In this document: positions 17,808 to 26,640 of the stretch, one piece after another
Numbering within the stretch: position 1 is the first letter of the stretch
How the letters are laid out: every line of letters starts with the position of its first letter
Assembly: GCA_024742665.1 (NCBI GenBank)
Contig: JANSYA010000004.1
Coordinates: 248,001 to 312,000, forward strand
Reading direction: 5' to 3'
From: a bacterium
Lineage (GTDB): Bacteria > Spirochaetota > Leptospiria > Leptospirales > Leptonemataceae
DNA length: 64,000 nucleotides
Made by a program: the position numbers and the translations under genes
The notes under the pieces: model-generated
The model's database searches: none
Told to the model about the DNA's origin: nothing
The model's input: the letters and a program-made list of their open reading frames with translations, nothing else

Positions 17808-18830
17808 TTATTTAAGCGCCTTTACTGACTCCAGAAATTTCGGTTCAATCGCAGCCGCGAAGTCCGGGACCGCGTCGATTTCAAGGGCCGGAACCTTCAG
17901 ATAGAAGTCGCCGATGGTCTGGCCGCTGCCATATAAGGAATTCGCGCCGGGTCCTTTTTTATAAGCCGCCAGGTTGTCCGCGAGAGAAAAGAAACGCGTG
18001 CCGGAAATAAAGGTCTGATAGTTTTCCGGGCTCTGACCGACTTTCTTCGCCATGATCGCATAAGCTTCTTCCGGATTGCTTTCAATGAACGCGAGAATTT
18101 CGAACCATACTTCGACGATTTTCTGAATCTCCGGACCTTTCGCCGCGACGACGTCTTCATGGAATACAAGCATGTCGGGAATCAGACCGGCCATTTCCTT
18201 CGAAGAAAAGAGCAGCTTCACTCCGTCTTCCTGCATCGAGTTAAAGAGCGAAGGCTGCCACAGAGCGGCGGCGGAAACGTTGCCGAGGGTTACGGCGTTC
18301 GCCGCGTCAGGCACGAACATATTCTTGAATTCTACATCTTCTTGAGACAGGCCGGCTTTTTCGAGCGCGGTCAGTAAAACGAAATGCGAAACCGTACCCT
18401 CTTCAGCGGCGACGACTTTGCCTTTTAGATCTTTTAGACTCTCGACGCCTTTCGCGACCACGCCGTCGTTGCCGGCGGAGTTATCGTTGATCAAAACCGC
18501 TTTCATGGGCACGCCCACGGTCGCGAGAGAAAAGATGGTATCGTTCCAGGTCTGACAGTTGGCGTCGAGCTGCTTCGCGTCCATGGCCTGCAGAGACTCT
18601 ACGTAGTTGTCGAACCACTTGAATTCAACCGCGACGCCTTTCTTTTCGAACATGCCTTTTTCGATGGCGATTTCCCAGGCGACCCAGCCCGGCCAGTCGC
18701 TGTAACCGATCGTAATCGGCGCGGATTTTTTTTCGCCGCAGGCGACGAAAGCCGCACCGGCGATAACCAGAGATAAGAGCAGGCGTACGGCGCGCTTCGC
18801 ACCCTGCCCGCGAAATGAATTATTAAACAT
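17808..18830 (-). CDS. Periplasmic substrate-binding lipoprotein of the guanidine/urea cluster (ABC_peri_uca type)
   Basis: 340-residue SsuA/TauA-like solute-binding protein with a lipoprotein signal (SLVIAGAAFVACGEKK, Cys31). Mature start ITIGYSDWPGWVAWEIA is typical of the urea-carboxylase-linked binding proteins (TIGR03427 from memory). Two alpha/beta lobes follow, with the DLKGKVVAAEEGTVSHF hinge segment conserved in the class. It is the first gene of the operon, preceded by about 320 bases of non-coding DNA that hold a sigma-54-like promoter. Likely ligand guanidine, or a urea-like compound, by operon context only. Confidence 0.9.
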   Translation of the reverse strand: MFNNSFRGQGAKRAVRLLLSLVIAGAAFVACGEKKSAPITIGYSDWPGWVAWEIAIEKGMFEKKGVAVEFKWFDNYVESLQAMDAKQLDANCQTWNDTIFSLATVGVPMKAVLINDNSAGNDGVVAKGVESLKDLKGKVVAAEEGTVSHFVLLTALEKAGLSQEDVEFKNMFVPDAANAVTLGNVSAAALWQPSLFNSMQEDGVKLLFSSKEMAGLIPDMLVFHEDVVAAKGPEIQKIVEVWFEILAFIESNPEEAYAIMAKKVGQSPENYQTFISGTRFFSLADNLAAYKKGPGANSLYGSGQTIGDFYLKVPALEIDAVPDFAAAIEPKFLESVKALK

Positions 18831-18922
18831 AGAAAACTTCCCTCATGCTTGCTTGCGATCTCGCAGACAGAGATTCCCCTTCGCACGGCGATTCCGATCT
18901 GCGTAACACACTGACTGGTGTT

Positions 18923-18938
18923 TGCAATATGCGTGCCG
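18923..18938 (-). promoter_or_regulatory. Sigma-54 (RpoN) type -24/-12 promoter of the guanidine/urea operon
   Basis: The minus strand reads CGGCACGCATATTGCA, matching the TGGCACGRNNNTTGCW consensus at 14 of 16 positions with invariant GG and GC correctly spaced. The predicted start is about 12 bases downstream, giving a leader of roughly 80 bases before the ATG at 18830. The leader contains complementary segments CGCAGA and UCUGCG about 30 bases apart, but no known riboswitch is recognised. Nitrogen control through an NtrC-like activator is inferred. Confidence 0.6.
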
Positions 18939-18946
18939 GGCACGCT

Positions 18947-18960
18947 TGAATAAATATTCA
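18947..18960. promoter_or_regulatory. 14-bp palindrome just upstream of the -24 element
   Basis: TGAATA-AA-TATTCA, a perfect inverted repeat nine bases upstream of the sigma-54 element. It could be an operator or part of an activator/IHF site; sigma-54 activators usually bind further upstream, so repression or bending is equally possible. The rest of the 18831-19150 gap shows no ORF of note. Confidence 0.35.
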
Positions 18961-19150
18961 CGAGCCAGGCGACGCAGACCATCGCCCAGGTGCTCAGAGA
19001 TTGGAGAGAGTCGGCTATCGTGCTTTCGACGCCGTGTTCGCGTCCCCGCGTTTCCGCCAGGATTCAAGGGCGGGCGTCGGACTAATTCGAAGCCATCTGT
19101 TTAGAATCAAAACGGGATGCCTTTTTTTTCCGCAGCCCGTGCCCGTATGC

Positions 19151-21325
19151 TCAAGAAACGGGCGCTGAGGGTTTCCACTCGGTGAAGCGCCGGTCTTCGC
19201 GCAGGATGTGACTCCCGAGCCAGGTGCCCATGCGCGTCATAAGCTCCAGCGCCAGGAGCCGCACACGCTCAGGTGAAACGTCCGCCCCGGCCAGATCCCG
19301 CTCCATGCGTTCGCGGTACTCTGCAAGCCAGGCCGTCACGCCGCGATGGCTGGCCTGATGAGCGGCGAAATCCGGATATTCTGCCTTGCGCATGGCCGCC
19401 TCTTCCGCCGGTAGATGCGCGGCGAAATAGCTTTCCAATTCGTGAACGATCGCGCTCAGCTCTTCGCCGCGCTCGGCCGAGTCGTCACGAATGCAGGCGA
19501 AGAGTCGATTCGCCAGCGCGAAGTAGTGACGGTGCTCGTCGTCCCGCACCCGATCGCCGCTGCGCATGACTCGATTGAACGAAAATAAAGACGCGTGATC
19601 CGAGTCGAGGCTGTACAGATCGGCGAGTTCTTCCAGCGCGACCGCGACCGTCGCGATTTCGCCGCCGATCCGGCGCAAGCCGGTGGAGTCCGTCGCCAGG
19701 CGCTGCGTTTGTTCAGAGAGTTCCATCATCGTTCGACTGGTTTCGAGCGCCGTCCCTTTTTGTTCAATCGCCGCGATTTCGATTTCGCCCGCGGAACGCG
19801 CCACGCTGGAAATGCTTTCGCCGATTTCTTTCGTGCGCTCGCCCTGTTCCTTCAAAGAATCCCGCACGCTGGCCGCGCGCTCGCGCACGCCGCTCGTATC
19901 GTCCGTAATCTTGCGCAGGACGTCGGCGGTTTTGCCGACCTCTTCGCTGCCCCGTTCGACTTCCTGGCCGGTCTGCACGACCAGCTCTTCGATTTCGCGC
20001 ACGCTCTGGGCGGTGTGCTCCGCCAGATTCGAGATTTCGCTCGCAACGACCGCAAAACCGCGGCCGGCTTCGCCCGCCCGGGCCGCTTCGATCGAAGCGT
20101 TCAACGCAAGCAGATTCGTCTTGTCCGAAATTCCGTTGATAATAGCGACAATTTCGCTGATCCGGGCCGCCTGCCCGCGAATGCGTTCCATGGATTCCAT
20201 TCCGGCTCGCATCGTTCCCTGGCCGCCGAGGGCCCGATCCGCGGACTCCGAGGCCAGAGCATACATGTCTTCCGCCGTTATGTTCACCTGCTGCAGCGCT
20301 TCGTTCAACTCGCGCATATTGCCGTCAATGCTGCGAATTTGTCCGCTCTGACCGGCCACGCTTTCTGAAATCGCGTCGGAGGAACTGCTCAACTCTTCCA
20401 GAGCCGCGGAAGCTTCTTCGGAACTCGCCGCCTGGGTCTGAGAAATTTCGGCGACGCGTAAAGCGGACGCATCCAACTGCGTGCTCGCACGAGTAATAAA
20501 AACCAGGTAGTTCTGAATCTGAATCACGAAAAAGGCGATGTTTTCTACGAAGAGATTTAGCCAGTCCGCAATGTTGCCGATCTCGGTGCGGGAACTGTTT
20601 TCAATTCGGCGCGAAAGATTGTTTTGATCCAGAATGCCTCGCAGGCCGGCCTGCATATCGTCGACCGGCCGCATGATGCTGCGCGTGAGCAGGAAGCCGA
20701 CCAGCAGGCTCGCGGCCACGGTCAGGAGCGTCTGGAGCACGACGATGATCCGGACCCATGCGCTGAACTGCGTTGCTCCTTCCAGTTCGTCGCGTACGAT
20801 CTGCACGTTTCGTTCGCGAATGGTCCGCATTTGCTGGGTCAGCGCTTCGGTCCGCCCGTCGAAATCGATCATCAGGACATTGCCCGCAGCCCGGCCGCGC
20901 TCAAGGTACGCCGCGGCCATGCGCAAACCCAGGGCATAAAAGCTGTCGAACTCGCGCTCCAGCTGCTCCAGTTCTCCCCGGCGCATTTCGCGCACCGCCC
21001 CGGATGTTTCGAGCCGGTAGGACGAGCGCAGCTTTCGCAATCCCGCGCGAAAGAAATCGGCGGCCTCTCGCGCGTCGGCGTAGCCGTCGGGATTGCCGGT
21101 GGCGGAAACGTCCGTCAGCCACTGCTGCACCTGCACGGCCTGCAGGGCCATGTCGTCGGCGATCAGCGCCCGCGGCATCGCGGCGTCGCGTACGTGAGAA
21201 ACCAGGCCGGTGATCAAGCTGGCCTGATAGAATAAAAAAATCCCGCCGATAAAGACGATCGTCAGTATCAGCAAAAAGCTAATCGTAAACCGACTGCGAA
21301 ATCCCAGGTGACCCAATTGCCGCAT
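19151..21325 (-). CDS. Methyl-accepting chemotaxis protein with C-terminal hemerythrin domain
   Basis: 724-residue receptor: TM1 (about 13-33), periplasmic sensor helix bundle (34-185), TM2 (about 190-212), HAMP, long coiled-coil cytoplasmic rod with the signalling tip [20 protein letters not shown], and a hemerythrin-like domain (about 590-715). Di-iron ligands can be placed: His598 or His600, His628, His637-x3-Glu641, His656, His660, and His706-x4-Asp711. This fits an oxygen- or redox-sensing receptor as in DcrH. It is transcribed toward the guanidine operon but separated from it by 320 bases with its own promoter. Confidence 0.9.
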   Translation of the reverse strand: MRQLGHLGFRSRFTISFLLILTIVFIGGIFLFYQASLITGLVSHVRDAAMPRALIADDMALQAVQVQQWLTDVSATGNPDGYADAREAADFFRAGLRKLRSSYRLETSGAVREMRRGELEQLEREFDSFYALGLRMAAAYLERGRAAGNVLMIDFDGRTEALTQQMRTIRERNVQIVRDELEGATQFSAWVRIIVVLQTLLTVAASLLVGFLLTRSIMRPVDDMQAGLRGILDQNNLSRRIENSSRTEIGNIADWLNLFVENIAFFVIQIQNYLVFITRASTQLDASALRVAEISQTQAASSEEASAALEELSSSSDAISESVAGQSGQIRSIDGNMRELNEALQQVNITAEDMYALASESADRALGGQGTMRAGMESMERIRGQAARISEIVAIINGISDKTNLLALNASIEAARAGEAGRGFAVVASEISNLAEHTAQSVREIEELVVQTGQEVERGSEEVGKTADVLRKITDDTSGVRERAASVRDSLKEQGERTKEIGESISSVARSAGEIEIAAIEQKGTALETSRTMMELSEQTQRLATDSTGLRRIGGEIATVAVALEELADLYSLDSDHASLFSFNRVMRSGDRVRDDEHRHYFALANRLFACIRDDSAERGEELSAIVHELESYFAAHLPAEEAAMRKAEYPDFAAHQASHRGVTAWLAEYRERMERDLAGADVSPERVRLLALELMTRMGTWLGSHILREDRRFTEWKPSAPVS

Positions 21326-21368
21326 AATGCCCTCCGGTGTCGCGACCAGGAAACGCAGCGCACGCGAG

Positions 21369-21384
21369 AAAGCCTACCGGCTTT
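21369..21384. promoter_or_regulatory. Inverted repeat in divergent intergenic region
   Basis: AAAGCC-TACC-GGCTTT, a six-base-pair perfect dyad between the divergent chemoreceptor and FMN-binding genes. It could be an operator; no function can be assigned. Confidence 0.25.
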
Positions 21385-21512
21385 TAGGCAATTTCTTAAA
21401 TTTGGCATAGGAATCTGAATCATAAAAACGCAAAGAATATTCGAACAAGAGCACGGCCAGAGCGCGTCCAATTCATTGACAGCGAGCAAGGGCCTCGCGA
21501 GCTTGTAGATCT

Positions 21513-22082
21513 ATGCACACCATCCGGCGCATCTTCCATTCCAGAAGAATCAAGCTGCTCTGCGCGGGCGCAACCCTGCTTGTGGTTGCAGGGCTCGTTC
21601 AGATCGAAGCGCGAGTCTATGTCCTGACGGACGACGCTCTCGTCCAGGCCTTTCCCGGCGCAGAAACAGAACGCAAGGCGAAGTACTTGAGCAAGGCCCA
21701 GCAGGCGGAGCTGCGACAACTCGCCGACCTGGAACGAATCGGTCGTTTCCACACTTTTTATATCGCACGCAAGAACGGCCAGGTGCAGGGTTACGCCCTC
21801 TTCGATACGCATATTGTACGCACCAAAGAAGAGACGGTTTTCGTGGCTTTGAACGCGGACGGCTCCGTGCGCACGGCGCGCATCGTTTCTTTTTTCGAGC
21901 CGCAGGAATATCTCGCGCCGGACCGCTGGCTGAATATCTTTCAGAATAAAAGCGCTCGCGACGACCTGCGGCCTGGCCGCGACCTGCCGTCGATCAGCGG
22001 CGCGACGCTGACCACGCGCGCCGTCAGCACCGCCGTGCGAAAGACGCTGCACTTGCACCGCGTTCACTTCGGTGGCCGATAA
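21513..22082 (+). CDS. FMN-binding domain protein (RnfG/NqrC/NosR-type), membrane anchored
   Basis: 189-residue protein with an N-terminal membrane anchor (about 13-33) and an extracytoplasmic FMN-binding domain. The flavinylation motif is visible as ISGATLTT at about residues 161-168; in RnfG and NqrC the final Thr of this type of motif is linked covalently to FMN by ApbE. No ApbE gene lies in the window. It is followed after 19 bases by a small polytopic membrane protein, then by a two-component pair, which suggests a regulated membrane flavoprotein electron-transfer module. Not RnfG itself, since no other Rnf subunit is nearby. Confidence 0.82.
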   Translation: MHTIRRIFHSRRIKLLCAGATLLVVAGLVQIEARVYVLTDDALVQAFPGAETERKAKYLSKAQQAELRQLADLERIGRFHTFYIARKNGQVQGYALFDTHIVRTKEETVFVALNADGSVRTARIVSFFEPQEYLAPDRWLNIFQNKSARDDLRPGRDLPSISGATLTTRAVSTAVRKTLHLHRVHFGGR

Positions 22083-22101
22083 AATATAGCTCGATACCGG
22101 C

Positions 22102-22599
22102 GTGAAATTTTTAATCACAGGATCCCTGCGCAGCTCCCGGGGGCCGCGCGCTCTGGTGACTCTCAGCCTGCTATTGTTTTTCCTTTTTCTCGCGGCTCAC
22201 GCAACGCGAGAAGCCAGCGCGACCGGCTGTACCCCGGCGGCGGTGCAGACGAATTTGTACGGCGGTCCTCACGATGAAGAGCTGAGCTTCTCTGGCCCCC
22301 CACCCGGATTCCTGGCGATCTTAGAAGATCTACACATGGATCTGTTTTTCTTCGGCCTGCTGGCCTTATTTCTGGGATCGATTTTATACCAGGTCCGACT
22401 CGGCGAAGGCGCGAAACGAATTTTATTGTACGCGATCTTTTTATTACCTCTCGGCTATATCTTCGCCAGGGGGCTGAGCTACTTTTATTTAACCAGCGCC
22501 TACTTTGTAGTGCCCCTGGGAATAGGCTGCTATCTCAGCCTGATCGCCGCGATGCTTTTGATTCTGCGCGATTTGTATCGCCGCGAATCGGCGACCTGA
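22102..22599 (+). CDS. Small polytopic membrane protein, partner of the FMN-binding protein
   Basis: 165-residue protein starting at a GTG. An N-terminal segment (about 18-38) is followed by an extracytoplasmic loop containing one Cys and the sequence LYGGPHDEEL, then three helices (about 76-95, 106-125 and 129-155). I do not recognise the family. The His in EDLHMDLF at the start of the second helix and the loop His could be metal or haem ligands, but that is speculative. The close spacing with the FMN-binding gene makes a joint electron-transfer function plausible. Confidence 0.65.
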   Translation: MKFLITGSLRSSRGPRALVTLSLLLFFLFLAAHATREASATGCTPAAVQTNLYGGPHDEELSFSGPPPGFLAILEDLHMDLFFFGLLALFLGSILYQVRLGEGAKRILLYAIFLLPLGYIFARGLSYFYLTSAYFVVPLGIGCYLSLIAAMLLILRDLYRRESAT

Positions 22600-22620
22600 A
22601 CTCTTCAGAACGGAACACCC

Positions 22621-23379
22621 GTGCCAGCCGCCCCCGACAATCACCACAGCGAAACCCTTTTCGTTTCAATCGTTGAAGACCGGCCCGCCAGCGCGCGCCG
22701 CCTGCGACGGCTGATCGAGTCGAGCGATAGCTTTCGTTTTCTGAAACACTACGACGACGCGGAGTCGGCTCTGGCCGAGCTGAGCGGCGACGCGGGCGAG
22801 GGCAGGCCTCCGGATGAATCGGCCCCGGCTATGATCCTGATCGATTTGCAGCTGCCCGGCATGCACGGCTCGCAGCTGATTGAAAAACTGCGGGCGTCCG
22901 ACCCGGACTTGCTCCTGGTCGTCATCACCGTCTTCGAAGACGAGCGCTCCATTCTCGAAGCGATTCGCCGGGGCGCGAACGGTTATCTGCTCAAAGACAC
23001 GCCCGACCCGCTGCTGCTCGCGGAGCTGAACGTGCTACGACTGGGCGGCGGCGGTTTGACCGGGCGGGTCGCGGCGCGAATTCTTGAGCTCGCGGAAAAC
23101 CACGCGATCGACAGCCCGGGCGGCCAGCGCCGGGAGTCGCCAAAGACGCCGGAGACGCCAGGGCAAAGCGAGGCCGGCATTCAGGCTCTCAGCCAGCGCG
23201 AACGCGAAGTGGTGAATTTCATCGCTCTGGGATTCAAATATTCGGAAATCGCCGACGAACTCAATATCTCCGGGCATACTGTCCGCCGCCACATCGAAAA
23301 AATCTATCGCAAGCTGGAGGTCAGCTCGCGCTCCCAGGCGATCCTGAAGAGCAAGCGCATCGGATACCTGCATGATTGA
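22621..23379 (+). CDS. NarL/FixJ-family response regulator
   Basis: 252-residue DNA-binding response regulator starting at a GTG. The receiver holds acidic residues VEDR (18-21), phospho-acceptor Asp75 in LIDLQLPG and the conserved Lys in GYLLKDT. A low-complexity linker (about 160-182) leads to a LuxR-type helix-turn-helix (LSQREREVVNFIALG ... SGHTVRRHIEKIYRKLEV). It overlaps the following histidine kinase gene by 8 bases, so the two form a cognate pair. The upstream FMN-binding/membrane genes could be its targets. Confidence 0.9.
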   Translation: MPAAPDNHHSETLFVSIVEDRPASARRLRRLIESSDSFRFLKHYDDAESALAELSGDAGEGRPPDESAPAMILIDLQLPGMHGSQLIEKLRASDPDLLLVVITVFEDERSILEAIRRGANGYLLKDTPDPLLLAELNVLRLGGGGLTGRVAARILELAENHAIDSPGGQRRESPKTPETPGQSEAGIQALSQREREVVNFIALGFKYSEIADELNISGHTVRRHIEKIYRKLEVSSRSQAILKSKRIGYLHD

Positions 23380-25537
23380 GCCGCGGCGATTGTATCCGAC
23401 TGCGGGGGCCGCCGTTCGTCGCACTGGATTGCGCCTGACGATCTGTTACGCAGTCCTCGTCGCCTGCGCCTGTTCGCCGGCCGGCGAAAGCCCCCACCGC
23501 GATGATCCCGCGCGGCCGGTGCTCCCTTCGTCGGCTGGTCCCGACTTCGCATCCAGAGTCGGTCCGACCCCGCCGCGCCTGCGCTGGCCGGAGCTGCCGC
23601 AGCCCCTGCGAATCGAAGCCGAACGTAGCGCCTGGACTGTGGGTCCGGCCCTGGAATTTCTGGCGATCGCCCCCGGACGCGAGAGCCTGGCGGAAATCGC
23701 GCGGGCGCCGGTGGGCGGAGAGTTTCGGCCGCCCCCTGGAAAGCGACCGTCGTATGCGCCGGTCTTCGGCTACGTCGCCACCGACTACTGGGTTCGCTTC
23801 GCATTGCATAATCCCTCCGATCGTCCGCGGGATTTGATTCTCGAGCTTGATAGTCTGTACGAACGCGTCGACTTCGCCCGGTTCGATTTCGCCGATGCCG
23901 CTGACGATGCCGATGCCGATGCCGCGAATCGGCGCACAGCCGGCAGGCGCGATTCATCGCCGACGCCGGCAGTCCGCTTGCAGGGCGGACGTCTGGCGCC
24001 GCGTCCGCGTACAGAGCTGTACGTCGCACATCGTAATCCGGTCTTCGCCTTCGCCGTGCCCGCGAAATCGATCTCGGTGATCGTGCTGCGCACGGAAAAG
24101 GCCAGCGTGCGCCGCTTTCCCGTGCATCTGTTTACGCCCGCGGCTTTCGTCGAAAGCGAACGCCGCTACCAATTCGCCGCCGGCGTTTTTTACGGCAGCC
24201 TGGCGGCGGCCCTGCTCTTCTGCGGCTTCGTCTTCGCCTATACCCGACGCACGCTCTATCTGTACTATTCGTTCTGGCTGCTTTCATTGAGCCTGGTCCA
24301 TCTTGCAATGGACCGCACGGCGGACGACTATCTCTGGCCGGACTGGATCGAATGGCAGCATCCGGCGCGGATGCTCTTTACGGGACTGATGATCGTCTCG
24401 GGCGGCCTGTTTACTCTATCGGTTCTATCGATCGAACGAGGACGCGCCCTGGGTCGCGCCTGGTTCGTTCTATTCGGCGTCTGCGCGATCTATATCGCGG
24501 CGCTGCCTTTCGTGTCCGTCCTGCAGGGCACCTTCGTCGTGCAATTTCTGGTCGCGGCGTTCATCGCCCTGTCATTATTCAGCGCCGCGGTGCGAGCCCG
24601 GGAAGGCTACGCCGTCGCCTGGATTTACGGCGCCGCCTGGATTGGTTTTCTACTGGCGATGGCTTTCGTCATCTACGCTCTGCATCGCCCGGTGTATGCG
24701 CCGCCGAACGCGCTGCTTTTGCATGGCCTCAAGATCGGCACCTTCGTCGAACTGGTTTTGTACAGCGTCGCGATCGGCTACCGGGTTCGGGCCCTGGACG
24801 CGGCCGAAAGCGCCGCCCGGGCGGCCCTGGCCGGCGAGCGCGAACGCATCGCGCGCGACCTGCACGATTCCCTCGGCCACGAACTGAGCGATATTTATCT
24901 GCGCCTGCAGAGCCTGCAAAGCCGGCAATTCTTTCAGGACAGTCCACCCGGGCAACAGCGCCTGCGCGACAACGCGGCCGAACGCGTGCGCTATCTCTTC
25001 GAACGTCTGCGAGATCGAGTGTTCTTATTGCGCGAAGGCGAAGCGCCCTCGGAAGCTCTGCTGCAGGAATTTCAACAGGTGCTGCGCCGGCTGCAGGATC
25101 TGCCGATCCGACTCTCGCCGGATCCGATCGACGGCCTTTTGCGAAATTCCCGGGCCGCCTGGCGCGTTCTCGCCGATACCGAACGCCAGCTGCATACCGT
25201 GCGCATCTTTCAGGAATGGATTTCCAACGCTCTGCGTCACTCCCGTCCGAAGGCCATCGAAATCCAGTGGCGCCTGGGTCGCCGGGCAGTGACGCTGCAC
25301 GTCATCGACGACGGACAGGGCTTCGCCTGGCGCCCGCCGCCCGCTGTATTCCCGGACGAATCCGACGACTTCGAAAAATCCGTTCCGTCCGCTCCGTCCG
25401 GAAATTCGGCGAGCGGCGGCAACGGTCTGCCGGGACTCGCGGCGCGCGCCGCGGAAGCTCAGGCCGGGATTCGCGCGTGGCGGCGCCCCGGCCGGGGCAC
25501 GCACTTTCTGCTGCGCCTGCCCCTGCGACCTTCCTGA
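23372..25537 (+). CDS. Sensor histidine kinase, 7TMR-DISM with HisKA_3 core
   Basis: 721-residue membrane kinase. The N-terminus has a hydrophobic, cysteine-bearing leader (VLVACACSP), then a periplasmic DISMED-like beta domain (about 75-255), seven hydrophobic segments (about 265-470), the HisKA_3 dimerisation helix with His498 in RDLHDSLGHE, and a HATPase domain (N-box EWISNALRHS, G1 VIDDGQGF, G2 GNGLPGLAARA). This is the NarX/DesK-class kinase arrangement that pairs with NarL-type regulators, and the upstream gene encodes one. An acidic Asp/Ala stretch at about 171-183 is encoded by a GATGCC repeat. Confidence 0.88.
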   Translation: MIEPRRLYPTAGAAVRRTGLRLTICYAVLVACACSPAGESPHRDDPARPVLPSSAGPDFASRVGPTPPRLRWPELPQPLRIEAERSAWTVGPALEFLAIAPGRESLAEIARAPVGGEFRPPPGKRPSYAPVFGYVATDYWVRFALHNPSDRPRDLILELDSLYERVDFARFDFADAADDADADAANRRTAGRRDSSPTPAVRLQGGRLAPRPRTELYVAHRNPVFAFAVPAKSISVIVLRTEKASVRRFPVHLFTPAAFVESERRYQFAAGVFYGSLAAALLFCGFVFAYTRRTLYLYYSFWLLSLSLVHLAMDRTADDYLWPDWIEWQHPARMLFTGLMIVSGGLFTLSVLSIERGRALGRAWFVLFGVCAIYIAALPFVSVLQGTFVVQFLVAAFIALSLFSAAVRAREGYAVAWIYGAAWIGFLLAMAFVIYALHRPVYAPPNALLLHGLKIGTFVELVLYSVAIGYRVRALDAAESAARAALAGERERIARDLHDSLGHELSDIYLRLQSLQSRQFFQDSPPGQQRLRDNAAERVRYLFERLRDRVFLLREGEAPSEALLQEFQQVLRRLQDLPIRLSPDPIDGLLRNSRAAWRVLADTERQLHTVRIFQEWISNALRHSRPKAIEIQWRLGRRAVTLHVIDDGQGFAWRPPPAVFPDESDDFEKSVPSAPSGNSASGGNGLPGLAARAAEAQAGIRAWRRPGRGTHFLLRLPLRPS
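23891..23926 (+). repeat. In-frame GCCGAT hexanucleotide repeat inside the kinase gene
   Basis: Six consecutive six-base units of GCCGAT or a close variant, encoding an Ala/Asp run in the periplasmic domain of the histidine kinase. Copy-number change would preserve the frame. Confidence 0.6.
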
Positions 25538-25609
25538 CGGCCGCGCTCTCCGGTTATAGGGCATTCTGCCCTATTTACGAAAACAAGGCAGCGTGTATGA
25601 TTCCCGTCA

Positions 25610-26635
25610 ATGGAACGACGCAGACCGACGCTGATCGCGGCGCTTTTTCTTTCGATAACACTCGCGGCGACCGGCGTCCCGGCGGATTCGATTCTGCTTA
25701 AAAACGGCCGCGAAATTGAAGGCGCGATCGTCGGTCAGTCCCGCCAGGCGATTCAGATTCGAAACGCCCGCACGAACAAAGTCGAGTCCGTGCCCAAACA
25801 GCAAATTCGCCGGGTGCGCTACGGCCCGGTGCGCGAAGCTCCCCAAAAATCGAAGGAACCCCGCCGCCCGCCTGCGGAGACGACGAAACCGGAGAATTCC
25901 CCGGCGGCCGACTCGCAGACGCCTGATCCGAAGGCCGCCGAATCAAATGCGCCCGCGGAAAAATCGTCCGACTCGCCGGCTCCCGAGTCCAAGCCCCCCG
26001 CGTCGAAAGCAACAGAAACCAAAACGCCGTCCCGACAGACCGCATCCCCGGACGCGCAGGCCGACGCCGCACCGACCGACACCGGGAGCGGCGCCCTCTG
26101 GCGCTCCGCGATCTTTCCCGGCTGGGGGCAGCTGCACCAGGAACGTCGCAGCGCCGGCCTGGCCTTTGGATTCGCGGGACTGGCCAGCCTGCTACATTTA
26201 CAGAACAGCTTCGCCCACTTTCGCGCCGCGGGCGACGAAGAGCTCCAGCTTTCCCGCCTGCTCTTTGGAGCGGGCGCCGGCCTGGGATCGCCTGCGACCG
26301 CCGGCGCGGGGCTCGCTCTCGCCGACGCCGCTCGCAACGATCGCGCGGCGGCCCGGGAGCGACTCCAGCTTGCGAATTTGATTTTCGCGGGAGTCTATAT
26401 TTTGAATTTCCTGGACGTATTTCCCGGCCTGGCTGCTTCGCGCACGAATGCGGGCGAGCCTTCCGGAGCCGGCGGCGCGCGGGCCGCGACGGGCTTCGCG
26501 CTGTCTTTCGGCGGCGCTCCCGGGCGTCGCCAACCCGGCCGATCTCTTACGGCGACCGCGGGGCGAGGCGATCCGTCCCGGGCGCTTATGAACGACGCCG
26601 GAGTCTTTTTACAGTACAGCTTTGCAATTGAGTGA
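25610..26635 (+). CDS. Exported protein with DUF5683-like C-terminal region
   Basis: 341-residue protein. A signal peptide (to about residue 25, ending VPADS) is followed by a small beta domain, SILLKNGREIEGAIVG...RRVRYGP (26-75), of a kind common in Leptospira envelope proteins, then a Pro/Ser/Lys-rich linker (about 78-160). The C-terminal part begins with LWRSAIFPGWGQLHQERR, the hallmark of DUF5683-like membrane proteins, and continues with small hydrophobic segments. Function unknown; a cell-envelope role is likely. Its stop overlaps a GTG start of the next gene (GTGA). Confidence 0.72.
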   Translation: MERRRPTLIAALFLSITLAATGVPADSILLKNGREIEGAIVGQSRQAIQIRNARTNKVESVPKQQIRRVRYGPVREAPQKSKEPRRPPAETTKPENSPAADSQTPDPKAAESNAPAEKSSDSPAPESKPPASKATETKTPSRQTASPDAQADAAPTDTGSGALWRSAIFPGWGQLHQERRSAGLAFGFAGLASLLHLQNSFAHFRAAGDEELQLSRLLFGAGAGLGSPATAGAGLALADAARNDRAAARERLQLANLIFAGVYILNFLDVFPGLAASRTNAGEPSGAGGARAATGFALSFGGAPGRRQPGRSLTATAGRGDPSRALMNDAGVFLQYSFAIE

Positions 26636-26640
26636 TTCTA

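Noticed and set aside
18831..19150. Guanidine-I, -II or -III riboswitch ahead of the carboxylase operon
   Set aside because: I looked on the minus strand for the conserved ykkC core and paired ACGR-loop hairpins and found none; a GCGTGC/GCACGC dyad is present but with a three-base loop and coincides with the sigma-54 element.
21476..21481. Perfect TTGACA as -35 box of the FMN-binding gene
   Set aside because: No acceptable -10 box lies 16-18 bases downstream; the nearest T/A-rich hexamer is about 22 bases away.
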